From: Mytilus trossulus | Taxonomy: Eukaryota > Mollusca > Bivalvia > Mytilida > Mytilidae | NCBI RefSeq assembly: GCF_036588685.1 | Contig: NC_086381.1 | Span: 64,177,436-64,241,435, forward strand | Direction: 5' to 3' | DNA length: 64,000 nucleotides | Part shown: positions 21,168 to 32,500 of the stretch, in pieces | Layout of the letters: the number at the start of each line of letters is the position of its first letter | Position numbering within the stretch: the stretch's first letter is position 1 | Made by a program: the position numbers and the translations under genes | Notes under the pieces: model-generated | The model's database searches: none | What the model was told of the DNA's origin: nothing | What the model saw: the letters and a program-made list of their open reading frames with translations, nothing else

Positions 21168-22093
21168 GATAATTTTCTTCCTGGTTTGTTGACACAAAAA
21201 TGGATGCCTTTAGAAATAACAAACAGAAGTGATGCAGCATTTTAACAGGTATGTCTAAATCAAAATGTATCAGTAGTATAAAGAAGATCAAGAGTAAATA
21301 CTTGTTTCTTTTTTAATCTTTTTTTTGTAACGTTAACGGTGATCTAAATATAGGCTGTTATTATTCGTCACATATTTGGCGGTGCGGTGAACAGTAAAAT
21401 TTATATTACTTAATCAGTTCCTGATCTGTAATTTGTTAAATGTATATCTTCAATTAACTTATTCATTCATAATTTTTTTTATATTTTCTAACTAATGTTC
21501 ATATGACATATTTTTTTAATAATTTTTTAATAATTTTTACTAACTGTGTCAACAACTCCATGTTTCTATATATTCAAATATCATATCTGGCTATTTTGCA
21601 TCTGTTATTGACACAACTAAACCAACATTTCTTACCACTGGAAAAATGATATTAACTTAACACAAACTAAACATTTGCAATCGTATGTTTTGCCGAGTGT
21701 GAACTCGCATTACTATAAGACGTGGTACGGTACTTGTCTATCCCAAATTCATGTATTTAGTTTGAATGTTTAATGTTATATTTGTAATTCTCATCGGATT
21801 TTGTCAAATATGTTGACGTCTTTTTTATTATATTTATGTGTTATGGTAAAGAAAATTAATCACCGCCTTCATTTATTAGATTTGATTTCGTTCAACATAA
21901 TCAGTACGATATTTTACGTTTGAAGTTTGATTCAAAACAAACCGGACATAGTTTTATAATATAGTTAATTGCTACCTTAGTTTGATATTAATAAGTATTA
22001 AAATGTGCTTTGTTATTAAATGCAATATCATGAGTATTTAGTTCAAATATATAATCTTAAATCAATCCTAATTCTATCTTATTTATTCTTATG

Positions 22094-22183
22094 TGACGTC
22101 ATTTTTCATTTTTTGATGATCTGTTTTACAAATTCAAATGACGTCATTTTTTTGTCATTTTTCAGTTTCAAATAGGACGTCAC
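22094..22183. promoter_or_regulatory. Cluster of CRE-like sites
   Basis: TGACGTCA occurs at 22094-22101 and 22139-22146, and GACGTCAC at 22176-22183. This is the CREB/ATF palindrome. The cluster lies between the divergent PIK3C2 and GIMAP genes, about 4.3 kb upstream of the first recognised GIMAP exon. Function is inference. Confidence 0.35.
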
Positions 22184-23159
22184 TTGGCGTTGAGGTTTAA
22201 ACTTATTCGGATGTGTCTACTTTTGTGTTTCAAATGTCTGAATGTCTGGCTATGTAAATGTTTTTCAGTTGTTTCCTGTAATTAGTTAATACTTCAGTTT
22301 TATCATGTATACATCTTTTGAATATTCATTTTATAAAATTTACTGTTTGCAAAAGTATAAATTATTCTAAATAATAGGGATGTTCTGCCGCATGGATTTT
22401 TCTAGCATTCCACAGGGTCAGGTTTTCGGACCCATTCCCAACTGCAAAAACCCTACATTTTTCCAATTTTGGGATCAAAATTCCCAAATGATCACAAAAT
22501 TCATTTCCATCTTTATTATTAATGACAGAGATGTTTATTTTATTCAACCGCTAGCTTTATGTCAAAAATCGCCAACAAGTAATGTGTAAATCCAAGTTGA
22601 AACATATTGAACATTTTTAGACAAACAACATTGACAAACAATGGCTGCCATAAATAAACAGGAAGTGTGGGAAAATACTAAAACCAGATCAAATCCAGAA
22701 ACGGACAAGTATATAATTCCGGGTTTGTCAATCAAAAACAGTAAATAAAAAAATTAAAAAAACCAAACATGTGACAGCTAACTTAGCAACACTAAAATTG
22801 AAAACTAAAAGATATATAAAAAAAGAAAATTGAAACAGGATATATTTTACAGAACTCAAAATATTTCAGTTCACAAATTTTCATGTCAAAATCAAAAAAA
22901 TGTAACAATCCTCAAGAAGTTAGAACTCATTATTTTGATACTCAAATGTCATGTTGTTATATTTAAAAACAAAGGTGTAGTCTTTACTTTATTTTCACCA
23001 ACAAAAAATTGTTTAGTGAATTAAACACACTCAAACTAACATCTGGTATATTGGTTGTTTTTCCCAATCTCATTGAAAACCATGTTAAAAAATTCCCAAA
23101 ACTGGCCAGGGTCCTTTTTCCCCAAATACCCAGATAAACCCCTGTCTGGTAACTAACAG

Positions 23160-23330
23160 AAAACCCTTGCCGTTTTTGGCACAACTTTTTTGATCTTTTG
23201 GTCCTCGATGCTGTTCAACTTTGTACTCGTTTCGGCTTTCAAACTTTTGTATCTGGGCGTCACACATATGGTCTTGTGTGGACAAAATGCACTTCTCAAT
23301 CTGGCGTATTAAAATTTTGAACTTGTTGCC
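23160..23330 (+). mobile_element. Decayed hammerhead-bearing repeat
   Basis: Same family as 10649-11037 (shared CTCGATGCTGTTCAAC... and CTGGCGTATTAAA). The ribozyme part at 23256-23307 keeps GGGCGTCAC and CTGGCGTA for stem I and a GTC/GAC stem II, but the CTGATGA and GAAA cores are lost. Confidence 0.6.
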
Positions 23331-23720
23331 TTTTGTTGGCTGTTGTTCGTGTGATTCTTTGTCAATTGTGTTCTCCAATTTATTTATATTGTAGTACTGT
23401 GCTGTCATTTTGATGTTATATTTCACATGGCCATAAAAGTGCGAGGTTTGGCATGCCACAAAACCAGGTTCAACCCACCATGTTTTCCTTTAAAAATGCC
23501 CTGTACCAAGTCAGGAATATGGCCATTGTTATATTATAGTTCGTTTCTGTGTGTATTACAATATAACGTTGTGTCGTTTGTTTTCTCTTATTTTTGAGTG
23601 AAAATTCACATTACGATAATTTGTTTTACCTGCACACGTATAAAAATTGCGGTTTTTATCCAACGACATCATAGGTTTGAACGTAGTTTTCAATTTAGAC
23701 TCGTTTATATATATACTGTA

Positions 23721-26182
23721 TATATATATGTAGGACTCTAAAGTGCGATGGTACTCTAAAGTGCGATGGTCACACTAAAGTACGATTGTGTGTAACGCTA
23801 AAGTACGATGGATCTTTGTTTGCTAAAGTGCAATGGTATAGCACTCTAAAGTGCAATGGAACAAAAGAGAAAGGTTTAAGGGCACTTAGGCAGCAACCAT
23901 TTGATTTTCTGGGGGGGGGGGCTATGGTTTTTTTTGGAAAAAAAAGTTTGTTTCCAGTTTTTGGAGAAAAAAATAATTTGTTTTTGATTCTGAGAAGAAA
24001 AAAAAATGTTTGTTTCACCCTCAGCTGCTACTATATGTAATAATGCTAAAATTGAAAGAAAAAAAATGTTTGCGACTTGTCGCGAAAAAAATAGATTTTT
24101 TTTCGACGCAGGCGGAAAAAAAAATTTGTCCAGAAAAAAACCCCATAGCCCTCCCCAGAAAATCAAATGGTTGCTGCCTAAGTGCCCTTAAACCTTTCTC
24201 TTTTGTTCCTTTGCACTTTAGAGTGCTATATACCATCGCACTTTAGCAAACAAAGATCCATCGTACTTTAGCGATACACACAATCATACTTTAGTGTGAC
24301 CATAAATGGTTGCTGGTTTATGTTAAAAAAAAGTCTCTTTGCAAAATCTAGTTTACTATGATATAAACTATAATGCCATAGGCTTTTACTTTACCGGTTA
24401 ATTATATTACTGTTACTGTTTCTAAATTTAAAAGACTGACCTGGTAATAACTGCTAAAAAGGTTATTTAGGGGTCACAATATACTATATTTCCTTTAAGT
24501 GCATTTTTAACAATTCAGGCCTATTGAATTGCTTGTTGGTTGCTGAACGTCCAGTGGCAAATATTTCATGAATGTTCAGGACAAGGGGCATATTGGGTAA
24601 TTGATGTAACAGCCTATTAATGTAAACACATCCCCTGACTGGGGTTTTAATGGACAATTTATGATTTACGCTTGAAAACGTGTTCCTTTATTTTACCGAT
24701 GTTTGGGCCAAAATAAATTAATAGTGTGTTTCCGGTTTCCCGACCCTACCTCCTTTCTGACGCCGACCCTAAACATTTTATTGACAAAAATAAAAAAAAA
24801 AAAAAAAAATCCGGATTTTTTGGTCTGTCCGGATCCGACTTTTTGTTTAGAAAACTATAAATCTTCAAAACGTTTGATAGCAATGACCAATATAAATATG
24901 TCAAGCATTTCATAGACCAAGATTTTAAATAAACAAGCATGGCTGCAGCTATTTATTAGCTGTCAAATATGCAAAACGTGATCACATGTTTGCAAAATAT
25001 AATGGCATCAATTCTTGATTATTACAATATGATGAATCTTTTTTAAGAATAACATGATGGGCAAAAAAAAAAGTTTTATGACATACGAAAACTTTTGACA
25101 AGACCATAATTGACAAATAATTTTAAGAGTAAAATGAGATCAATTTACTGCTAAAATCAATCCAGCTTTTGTTGTAAAATATGCTCAATGTGTAACAAGA
25201 AATAGAAAGCTTTCCCCAGTAGGCAGACATGGTGGATGATTCATGTTAATTTATAAATGAATCTGCCCCTGCACCATGTCTACTTTTATTCTTTTAAATT
25301 TTCTCTGGCTGGTCCCAGAACAGTTTATACCAGCATGACCAGAGATGGAAAATAAATCTACATTATTTTTCCATATATTTAATATAAAGACAAAAGATTC
25401 TCACTTTTCTCAAAACCTGAAATTTAAATATTGTCAGAACCCCACTCCTAAAGATTAAATTCTGTCAAACATAAAAAAAACATCTGTTTATTGAATAAAG
25501 GGGGTGCAAGAGCATTGCCCCTCAAAAAATCACAGGCTGCTGCTTAGCACCAATTTACAGTGTTTCTACTACTAAAACAAAAGGGGGGTAGGGAAGGGTA
25601 GGAATCTGTTCCCACATGTCTACCTTAACTTTAAGTTCTGTTTAGCTTCTGCAGATACAAAAACATTAAATTGAAAGGAAATTTTTATTATTAATGAAAA
25701 TATATACAGATTTAATTAAGTACTATTATGAATATCAAAGACGCATGCAGGCTCATCAAATGATTTAATTTGAATCTTTATCTGCTATCATCGACAGAAA
25801 AAAATAAAAAGTTTTCATAAAATAAAATGTTTTACCTACCTACCCTACCTAATTTTTTTCAGGGTGAAATAGGAAACACACTATTTATTTATTTTGGCCT
25901 TATACTCTGCAATAAAATCGACAATATTTTAACGTAAACGTAAACATTTATCATTAATCTGTTCGCTTCCATTATTTATTTCATCTTCTGGCATGTTCAT
26001 TTTTGGTTTGTATAAACTACTGTTAACTTCATAATCCAACTACGTTTCATACGCCTATACTTTTGCGGACCATCTCACTTTAGCGTATGGAGGCATCTGA
26101 CTTTAGCGTAGACCATCGCACTTTAGCATGACCATCGTACTTTAGCATCCTTATCGTACTTTAGATTCCTACATATATATAT
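23721..26182. mobile_element. Iteron foldback element C (CTAAAGTGCGATGG motifs) with a nested transposon
   Basis: Outer ends TATATATATGTAGGACTCTA and the inverse TCCTACATATATATA. The left end carries six CTAAAGTGCGATGG-type motifs (23735-23860). They are inverted at 24211-24303, and again at the right end (26060-26165) as CATCGCACTTTAG-type motifs. Left arm 23731-23914 and internal arm 24153-24303 form a long palindrome. A separate TIR transposon (24706-25899) has inserted inside. Confidence 0.8.
24706..25899. mobile_element. 1.2-kb TIR DNA transposon, copy 1 (nested)
   Basis: 28-bp terminal inverted repeats begin GGCCAAAATAAATTAATAGT and end with the near-exact inverse ATTTATTTATTTTGGCC. 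No transposase frame is seen, so it is non-autonomous. An almost identical copy lies at 62114-63308 (differences include small indels near the poly-A tract). It sits inside iteron element C. Confidence 0.9.
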
Positions 26183-26237
26183 TATTTTTCAGTTTAGTTT
26201 TATTGCCGATTTAGTGTGGCTTTTAATATATAAAAAC

Positions 26238-26345
26238 AAGAAGATGTGGTATAGGATGCCAATGAGACAACCCTCCACAAGAGATCAAATGACACGAAAT
26301 TAACTATATATCACCGTATGGCCTTCAACAACCACATATTATGTT
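26238..26345 (-). repeat. Dispersed mussel-type repeat fragment
   Basis: Antisense copy of a family recognised by GAAGATGTGGTAT, CCAATGAGACAAC and GGCCTTCAACA. The same family occurs at about 822-930, 3136-3245 (antisense), 11800-11975, 39151-39330, 40835-41008, 49450-49612 and 53195-53350. Confidence 0.6.
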
Positions 26346-26466
26346 ATTAATGACAAATGTAAAAATATTCAAACAGAAAACTAACGACCTAACTTATGTA
26401 CAAAATAATGAACGAAAAACACAATGACAAAAGACAACAACTGAATTAAAGGCTGCTTTATTTCAG

Positions 26467-26561
26467 CGACTGCATCTGCATCAAAATAAAACGACGTGGT
26501 ATGACGAAACGGAGATTCCATTAGCACCTGACACAACTCTCACTGAAAATATGGAAAACAG
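26467..26561 (+). CDS. GIMAP-like exon A
   Basis: 95 nt, acceptor TTTCAG/CGACTG, donor ACAG/GTACAT. Open throughout, and in frame with the rest; contains the likely start ATG at 26551-26553. Upstream of that the frame reads NKTTWYDETEIPLAPDTT, so part may be coding if the first exon lies further upstream. Confidence 0.65.
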
Positions 26562-29500
26562 GTACATTGTCTTTATTTTTCAAGGGAATGTTCTCCATTA
26601 AATTATAGTTTTAAAATCAAACATGACTATTTACCTTAAAAGAAAGGTTATATGTAATGAAAGGAAGACGATAGATATTAGAGGGACAGTCAAACTTATA
26701 GATTGAAAATAAACTGACAACGCAATGGCTAAAAATAAAAAGACAAACAGACAAATACTAGTTCAGAATTAAGACACAAAAAAGAAAAAATTGGGAGAAG
26801 CTTGAAATTTTTGAAAGACGCGTCATTGGCGGATCCAGGGGGGTTCCGGCGGTCAGAACCCCCTTTTGTTTGGCCGATCATTAATGCATTTAATTGAGAG
26901 CATATAGTTGGAACCCCCCTTTACTCTGGGTTGGGACCCCCCCCCCCTCTCCTTTTTTCGAATGGCTGGATCCACCTCTGCACGTGGCCTTACATAATAC
27001 AATTCACACACAATGATTCATTCAGATGTTACACTTTTTCAATGTCTATAATTTGTAGAGATTGTCATGCATAAATTAAATGAAACAGGATCAACTTACG
27101 AATTTTATAAAGCATGTACAATTTGTGAGATTGTGTCAAAACTGTTTACCACAAAAATTAATAGAGCTTAACATTTTGTTTTATGAATATGTGTTTCAAT
27201 GTTGTTTAATAGCTCTTTTGTTCGAAAGACTGTTTTCAATGATTGAAGTATGGGGGTATGATTTTGCATAATCCTTTTATTGAATAGGTAAAAGAAGAAC
27301 ATTGCTTCCAAAATAAATAAGCTCTAAGTCTATTGATAAAATTTCAGTTTGCCAGTCATTAGCGACAGCGAGGAAGAAGAATTGTTGAAACCAGTTTCGG
27401 ACGAAGAGTAAGTATTCACAATAAGTTGCGTTTGATTTGACGGAGCTCTATGCATTTTGGTGATTAGTTTTCTTTTTTTTTCTTTTTTCTTTTTTGCCTC
27501 ATATATCATGTTTATCAGTATTTGAAGCTAGAGCCTTTTTGTAAAAGCAAGTTAAACGTCGGTCGATTGATTCATCATATGCACATTCAGGGACTATATT
27601 TATACTGCTTCCAATCGTATTTTTCGTCACATATCAGTTATTATATCATGGTTTACCACGTTTTAAAATGGAATTTTGAATTAATTTTTAAATTTTAAGA
27701 AATTACTGTAATATTTTTTCTGTCTTCGGAATTCGAAATGACATAAAAAAATGTGGTGCTACGCGGGTTATTCAGTGTGTACCACATTTTTTATGTTATT
27801 TCTTCATAGACAGAAAAAATATTACAGTCATTCCTTAATTAAAAAATAAATCTTTTTTTTTCAGCAAATATAGTGATGTTGTAAGTGAAGACGACAGGTT
27901 GTTGTATGAATCTCAAGATCCTAATATTGCGTAAGTATGTACCCATATTGCAAGCAACACATTTCAAGCTTTCAAATACCTCAATGAGGGCCCTCATGGG
28001 GTTTTTGATTATGTGATTACTTGGCCGTTTTTTTAATGATTATTTGATTATTAAGCCAAATATTTCATGATTATTTGATTACCTAGGACTGTATTTTTAG
28101 TTTATGATTATTTGATTACTAAAAATAAGCAAATATTTAATGACTATGTGATTATATTGGCAAAAAAATGGTGATTATGTGATTACTAGGACCCCCCCCC
28201 ATGAGGGGCCTCCTCAATGTGTAACATATGTACATCCCTGAAGATGCACAGACACAAAAAGAAAGCTCATCGATATGTGTGTATACAATTAAAACAATCA
28301 GGATACAAATAATACATTGAACATGCTTAAGTATACAATCGGGTTGTCTTTTGACAACGTCATAGTATAGTAGTTGTTATAGTAGTCAAAAGACAACCCG
28401 ATTGTATACTTAAGCATGTTCAATGTATTATTTGTATCCTGATGACGGTGTCCTAGGCACCGAAACATGTCGATCAATAAATTTTATGCAGCAGTCCCTC
28501 AAGTGTTGTTGTTATAAGACTTTCTACATTTTTGTGTTTTATCATAACGACCCTGCATACCCGAGGTATCCACTTCAGGGACTCTAACTCACTACAGACT
28601 TACCAGGCGTTGGTTCACTTTCGTTTGTAATTAAAACAATCGTTTTATTAAACATGCAGGTAAATTTTTGTTCCTCCCTCGCAGGGATACTGAGATATCG
28701 TGACACCAAATTGCCTTGCACCATATCCGACGCTCAATACCAGACGACCACCTAGGCTTCACAATTATAAAGCTTTCGGTGGCCAGGTGTTTACAATACA
28801 ACACCAATAACAAAAAAGAAAACTATAAATTAAATTATTTATAAATATTTCGGATAACCGATATCCTTCATCAGTATGACTATGATGTAAAATGAATCAT
28901 ATCAATCTAATTTGATTAAACTATAACAATCTTGAAATTTATACAATAAATAGTTAAAACCGAACATCCATAGTTAAGACAATTGTACAGTTCAAAATTT
29001 TTAAACATGGCATAGGTTATATAGCTATTTACAACAGAGACTGCAAAGATATGCTTCAAACAAAAATAGTAATGTGCGATATGAACTGGCACAAATCTAA
29101 AATTTAAAAGGTAAGGACAGTTACGATGTCCAAGAAAGATTGCTTCATTATACAAAAAACAGCCCTGACGACGGTATAGTAATTACAACAGAGGTTGTGT
29201 ATTTAAAGGTCCCCTTTAAAAAATATAATAATAAATTTTGACTACTGTTAAGTAGTTGAACGTGACTTTGTACTTTACATCCCTCTAAATGAATTGAACA
29301 AAGCAATTTAAACTGGTATAATAACCAAAAAAAATTAATAAGGTAAAGAAATAGAAACAAAAACTGTCATATGACCTAAAATATTGCGCAATATGAACTA
29401 CATCTTTTCATATGTCCAATGTGGTGCCAAAGTTTTTAATTTTCTTATCCAAAATCTTTCAAGATTGAGTTTATCCTCTGTAGACCAAGCAGTGTTGTGG

Positions 29501-32500
29501 TCAAAAATTGTAATGGACAGTCGATTGAGATCTGCCTTAGTGTGAGCAGGGGATCTCAAAAGTCGACTGAGAGGGAGGTCTGGCTTGTATTGGTTGCAGG
29601 TAGTTGCTAAGATGGCATTTCAGTAAATATAGACAATGCAATTTCCCATACTTTAATTATGACGTTTGGTGAAAAATTATATCCTAGAATGGAAAGTTGA
29701 TATGCACTTCTATTTTATTCAAAGGTCAAATCACAGGGCTGTGTGGCATATTTTCAAATTTTATATGCCCTGAACTTGTTAGAGTTTAAACTAAGCATAC
29801 AATTATATAATACTCCTATCTTTTTCTACTATTTCCCTACTTCAGAATTAATTTTTCACCGCAATAATATGTTTTAATACTGGTAACATGCAGTCCCAAT
29901 TTATGTCTCTATTAGATGAAACATAATAGGGATCATATCTAGGAACCAGCATGTCAACAAATCAAATTATCTATGAATATAGATGTATCTCCCCAAAAGA
30001 GGCGTGGTTTGAGAAACAGCTGTATTTATAAAGTGCAACCTATAAGATACACAGCATTTGTTGTCTTGCAATTAACATTGCAAAATATGGTGTATTCTGT
30101 TTAAAGACTCATGGGTATTTAATATTTGTTTGCAAGTAAGACATCGTTTGTTTCCGCAATTCTTACAAGAGCCCACAGCCGAAAAGCCTGCTTTAAAGGA
30201 TAAATCATATCTCACCAGTAAGTCTTTAAGGCTTTTGGGCCTACAAAAAGCCAGTACAGGTGACTCAGGGAAAATCTTGGATAGTTTAGAATGTTTTTCG
30301 ATTTCTTTCCAATACTCACAGATTAGGTGTGATAAGTTGTCAAATTCTGAATGGTAAGTCAACACAAAAGGCACCCTTTTGTCTCCATATTATAAAAGTA
30401 CAACTCGGCTGATGTTGCTAGCGCGAGAGAAACCTTTATTGATGTCTTTTCTTTTGTGGCCCAGATGTTTTAGGTTACTGCGAAGTTCTTGTAGGGATAA
30501 ATGAAAAGATATAGTTTGAATTTGCGCAGTGCTTTACATTTGGGTTTAATAACTTAATATTGTTAATTCGTATATTGTAACAAATTTGATTCATTTAGGG
30601 ATAGTCACATGTTAAACTTTATTTTGGAAGGTAGAGAAAAAACGACAGATAGCAAAAAGTATATTGCACAGCAAAAAGCATATTGCACAGTTATTTTTAG
30701 AATATCTAATATCTCTAATATCTGAAGACCGATATACTTTATTATCATATACTAAGACTAAATAACATATGATTTTTACTGTATGACAATAGCGTTAAAT
30801 TAAAGTATATTCCATATTTTTTGAATGAGTGCTTAGCGGGCTGATATGAAAAGTTTATCACATGCTTCGATTGTTATCACATGCCTTTCCGTAATGTTAT
30901 CACATGGCATTCCGGTGATACTCTGCAAATTCCGGAAAATACACCTCAATGCTACGTTTTTAGTGAAAACATTACAAAGTAGTGTACAAAACAATTATCT
31001 GAATACTGGAAAGTAAATTGTGTAAAATAATAAAATTAAAAAAAAAACACAAACAAATTATTAAATAAATGCATTTTTTAAAAGTTTTTCTGAAACATAA
31101 TTTAGAAAGTTACTTTTAAAAAGTTGACTTTTCCAAACTATGTTCATTATGTATATTGTTGAATTATTTTTTTGTCGATTCGTCCATATTAAAATGTTGT
31201 TTTTTTTTCTCGCTTGAGGCATATGATACAAAAATTTCATATTGAATGTATCAAATTTTGGGTCCGACATCCGTGGACTTTTTACTTTTTGAACTTCTTT
31301 TCGGGAACCACATAAAAGGATAAATATCTGAATCTGTTATTTTTCTCCACTGTTGAAGCATATGATAAAAAGATCATAACATGTCATTTTTCATATCGCA
31401 TGTATCATCAGCCCTCATTCAATATCAGCCCTTGAGCCATGCGGCTCTTGGGCTGATATTGAACCTTGGGCTGATGATACATGGGATATGAAAAATGCCA
31501 TGTAATAATCTGATATGACGTTATGTAATGAATTTCAGGATATTGGATCTTAAACGTTTTGAAACAAATGATATCTGTGATCGATTATTTGACGAAAACA
31601 ATCTTCAAAAAATACATAAGATGACAAACAAACAAATAAAAGCAATTGAAATAACAACTAATATTTTGTTATTGTCAAGGAGGCAATATGATACAAATAT
31701 GGTCAGATTAGTAATATAACAAAATCTAAGCCTTTGTATGAGGTCAAAACAGTATATATCGACCCAAAGAAGTATATGGACCTCAGACTACGTCCTCAGT
31801 CAATATACATCTTTCATGTCAATATATTCTTTTATCGACCTCATACAAAGGCTATATTTGTATATTCCTAGTCTCTGTTTCTATTCCTTTACCATACTCA
31901 ACTCTATTTTTTTATTTTTTTTGTAATTATACCAAATCAAAAATATTTGACTTTTCAACAAGTTCTTACTTCAATGAGTAGTAAAAATAACCATCACAAT
32001 TTTTAATCGACCAGTATTTGCCAGTATAGACCTCTTTTTTATTGTCCGAGCAGGTAATTAATGGTGAAAAACACTGGTTAATACCGGGCCTATATACAAA
32101 ATATTCTCACATGATCCATTTCAATCAAAATTTAGTTTTAAGTGTATATAGTTATCAAAGGTACCAGGCTTATCCTTTTTAAAATATGTCAGACGCGCGT
32201 TGTGTCTACTTAGGACTTGTCAGTTACGCTGTAAAACCTGAAGATGAAAATCTGCCAAGTGATTCTTTTGTACAAACCAAACCGGGACCGACAAGACGAA
32301 ATATGCATGAAAATATCAGATTAGTACAACGGCTTCGATACTACTCGGTCTTGAGATTATTGAAAAATTGGTTTACAAACTCACTTCCTAAAGAATTTTT
32401 TATAAATCACTACATTGTCTCCAGCTTATTTCATTAAGGCTTCATAATACTGAATCTGGTATAAACCGACATTATTTTATTACATTCAAGACAATAACAA

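Noticed and set aside
23950..24130. Coding sequence in the A-rich centre of element C
   Set aside because: Lysine/phenylalanine-rich frames arise from A/T runs between palindrome arms.
28300..28470. Bacterial-type terminator or riboswitch
   Set aside because: The hairpin belongs to a retroelement terminus in an animal intron.
32186..32437. 83-codon plus-strand open frame
   Set aside because: Its start overlaps a decayed ribozyme repeat on the other strand; no homology.
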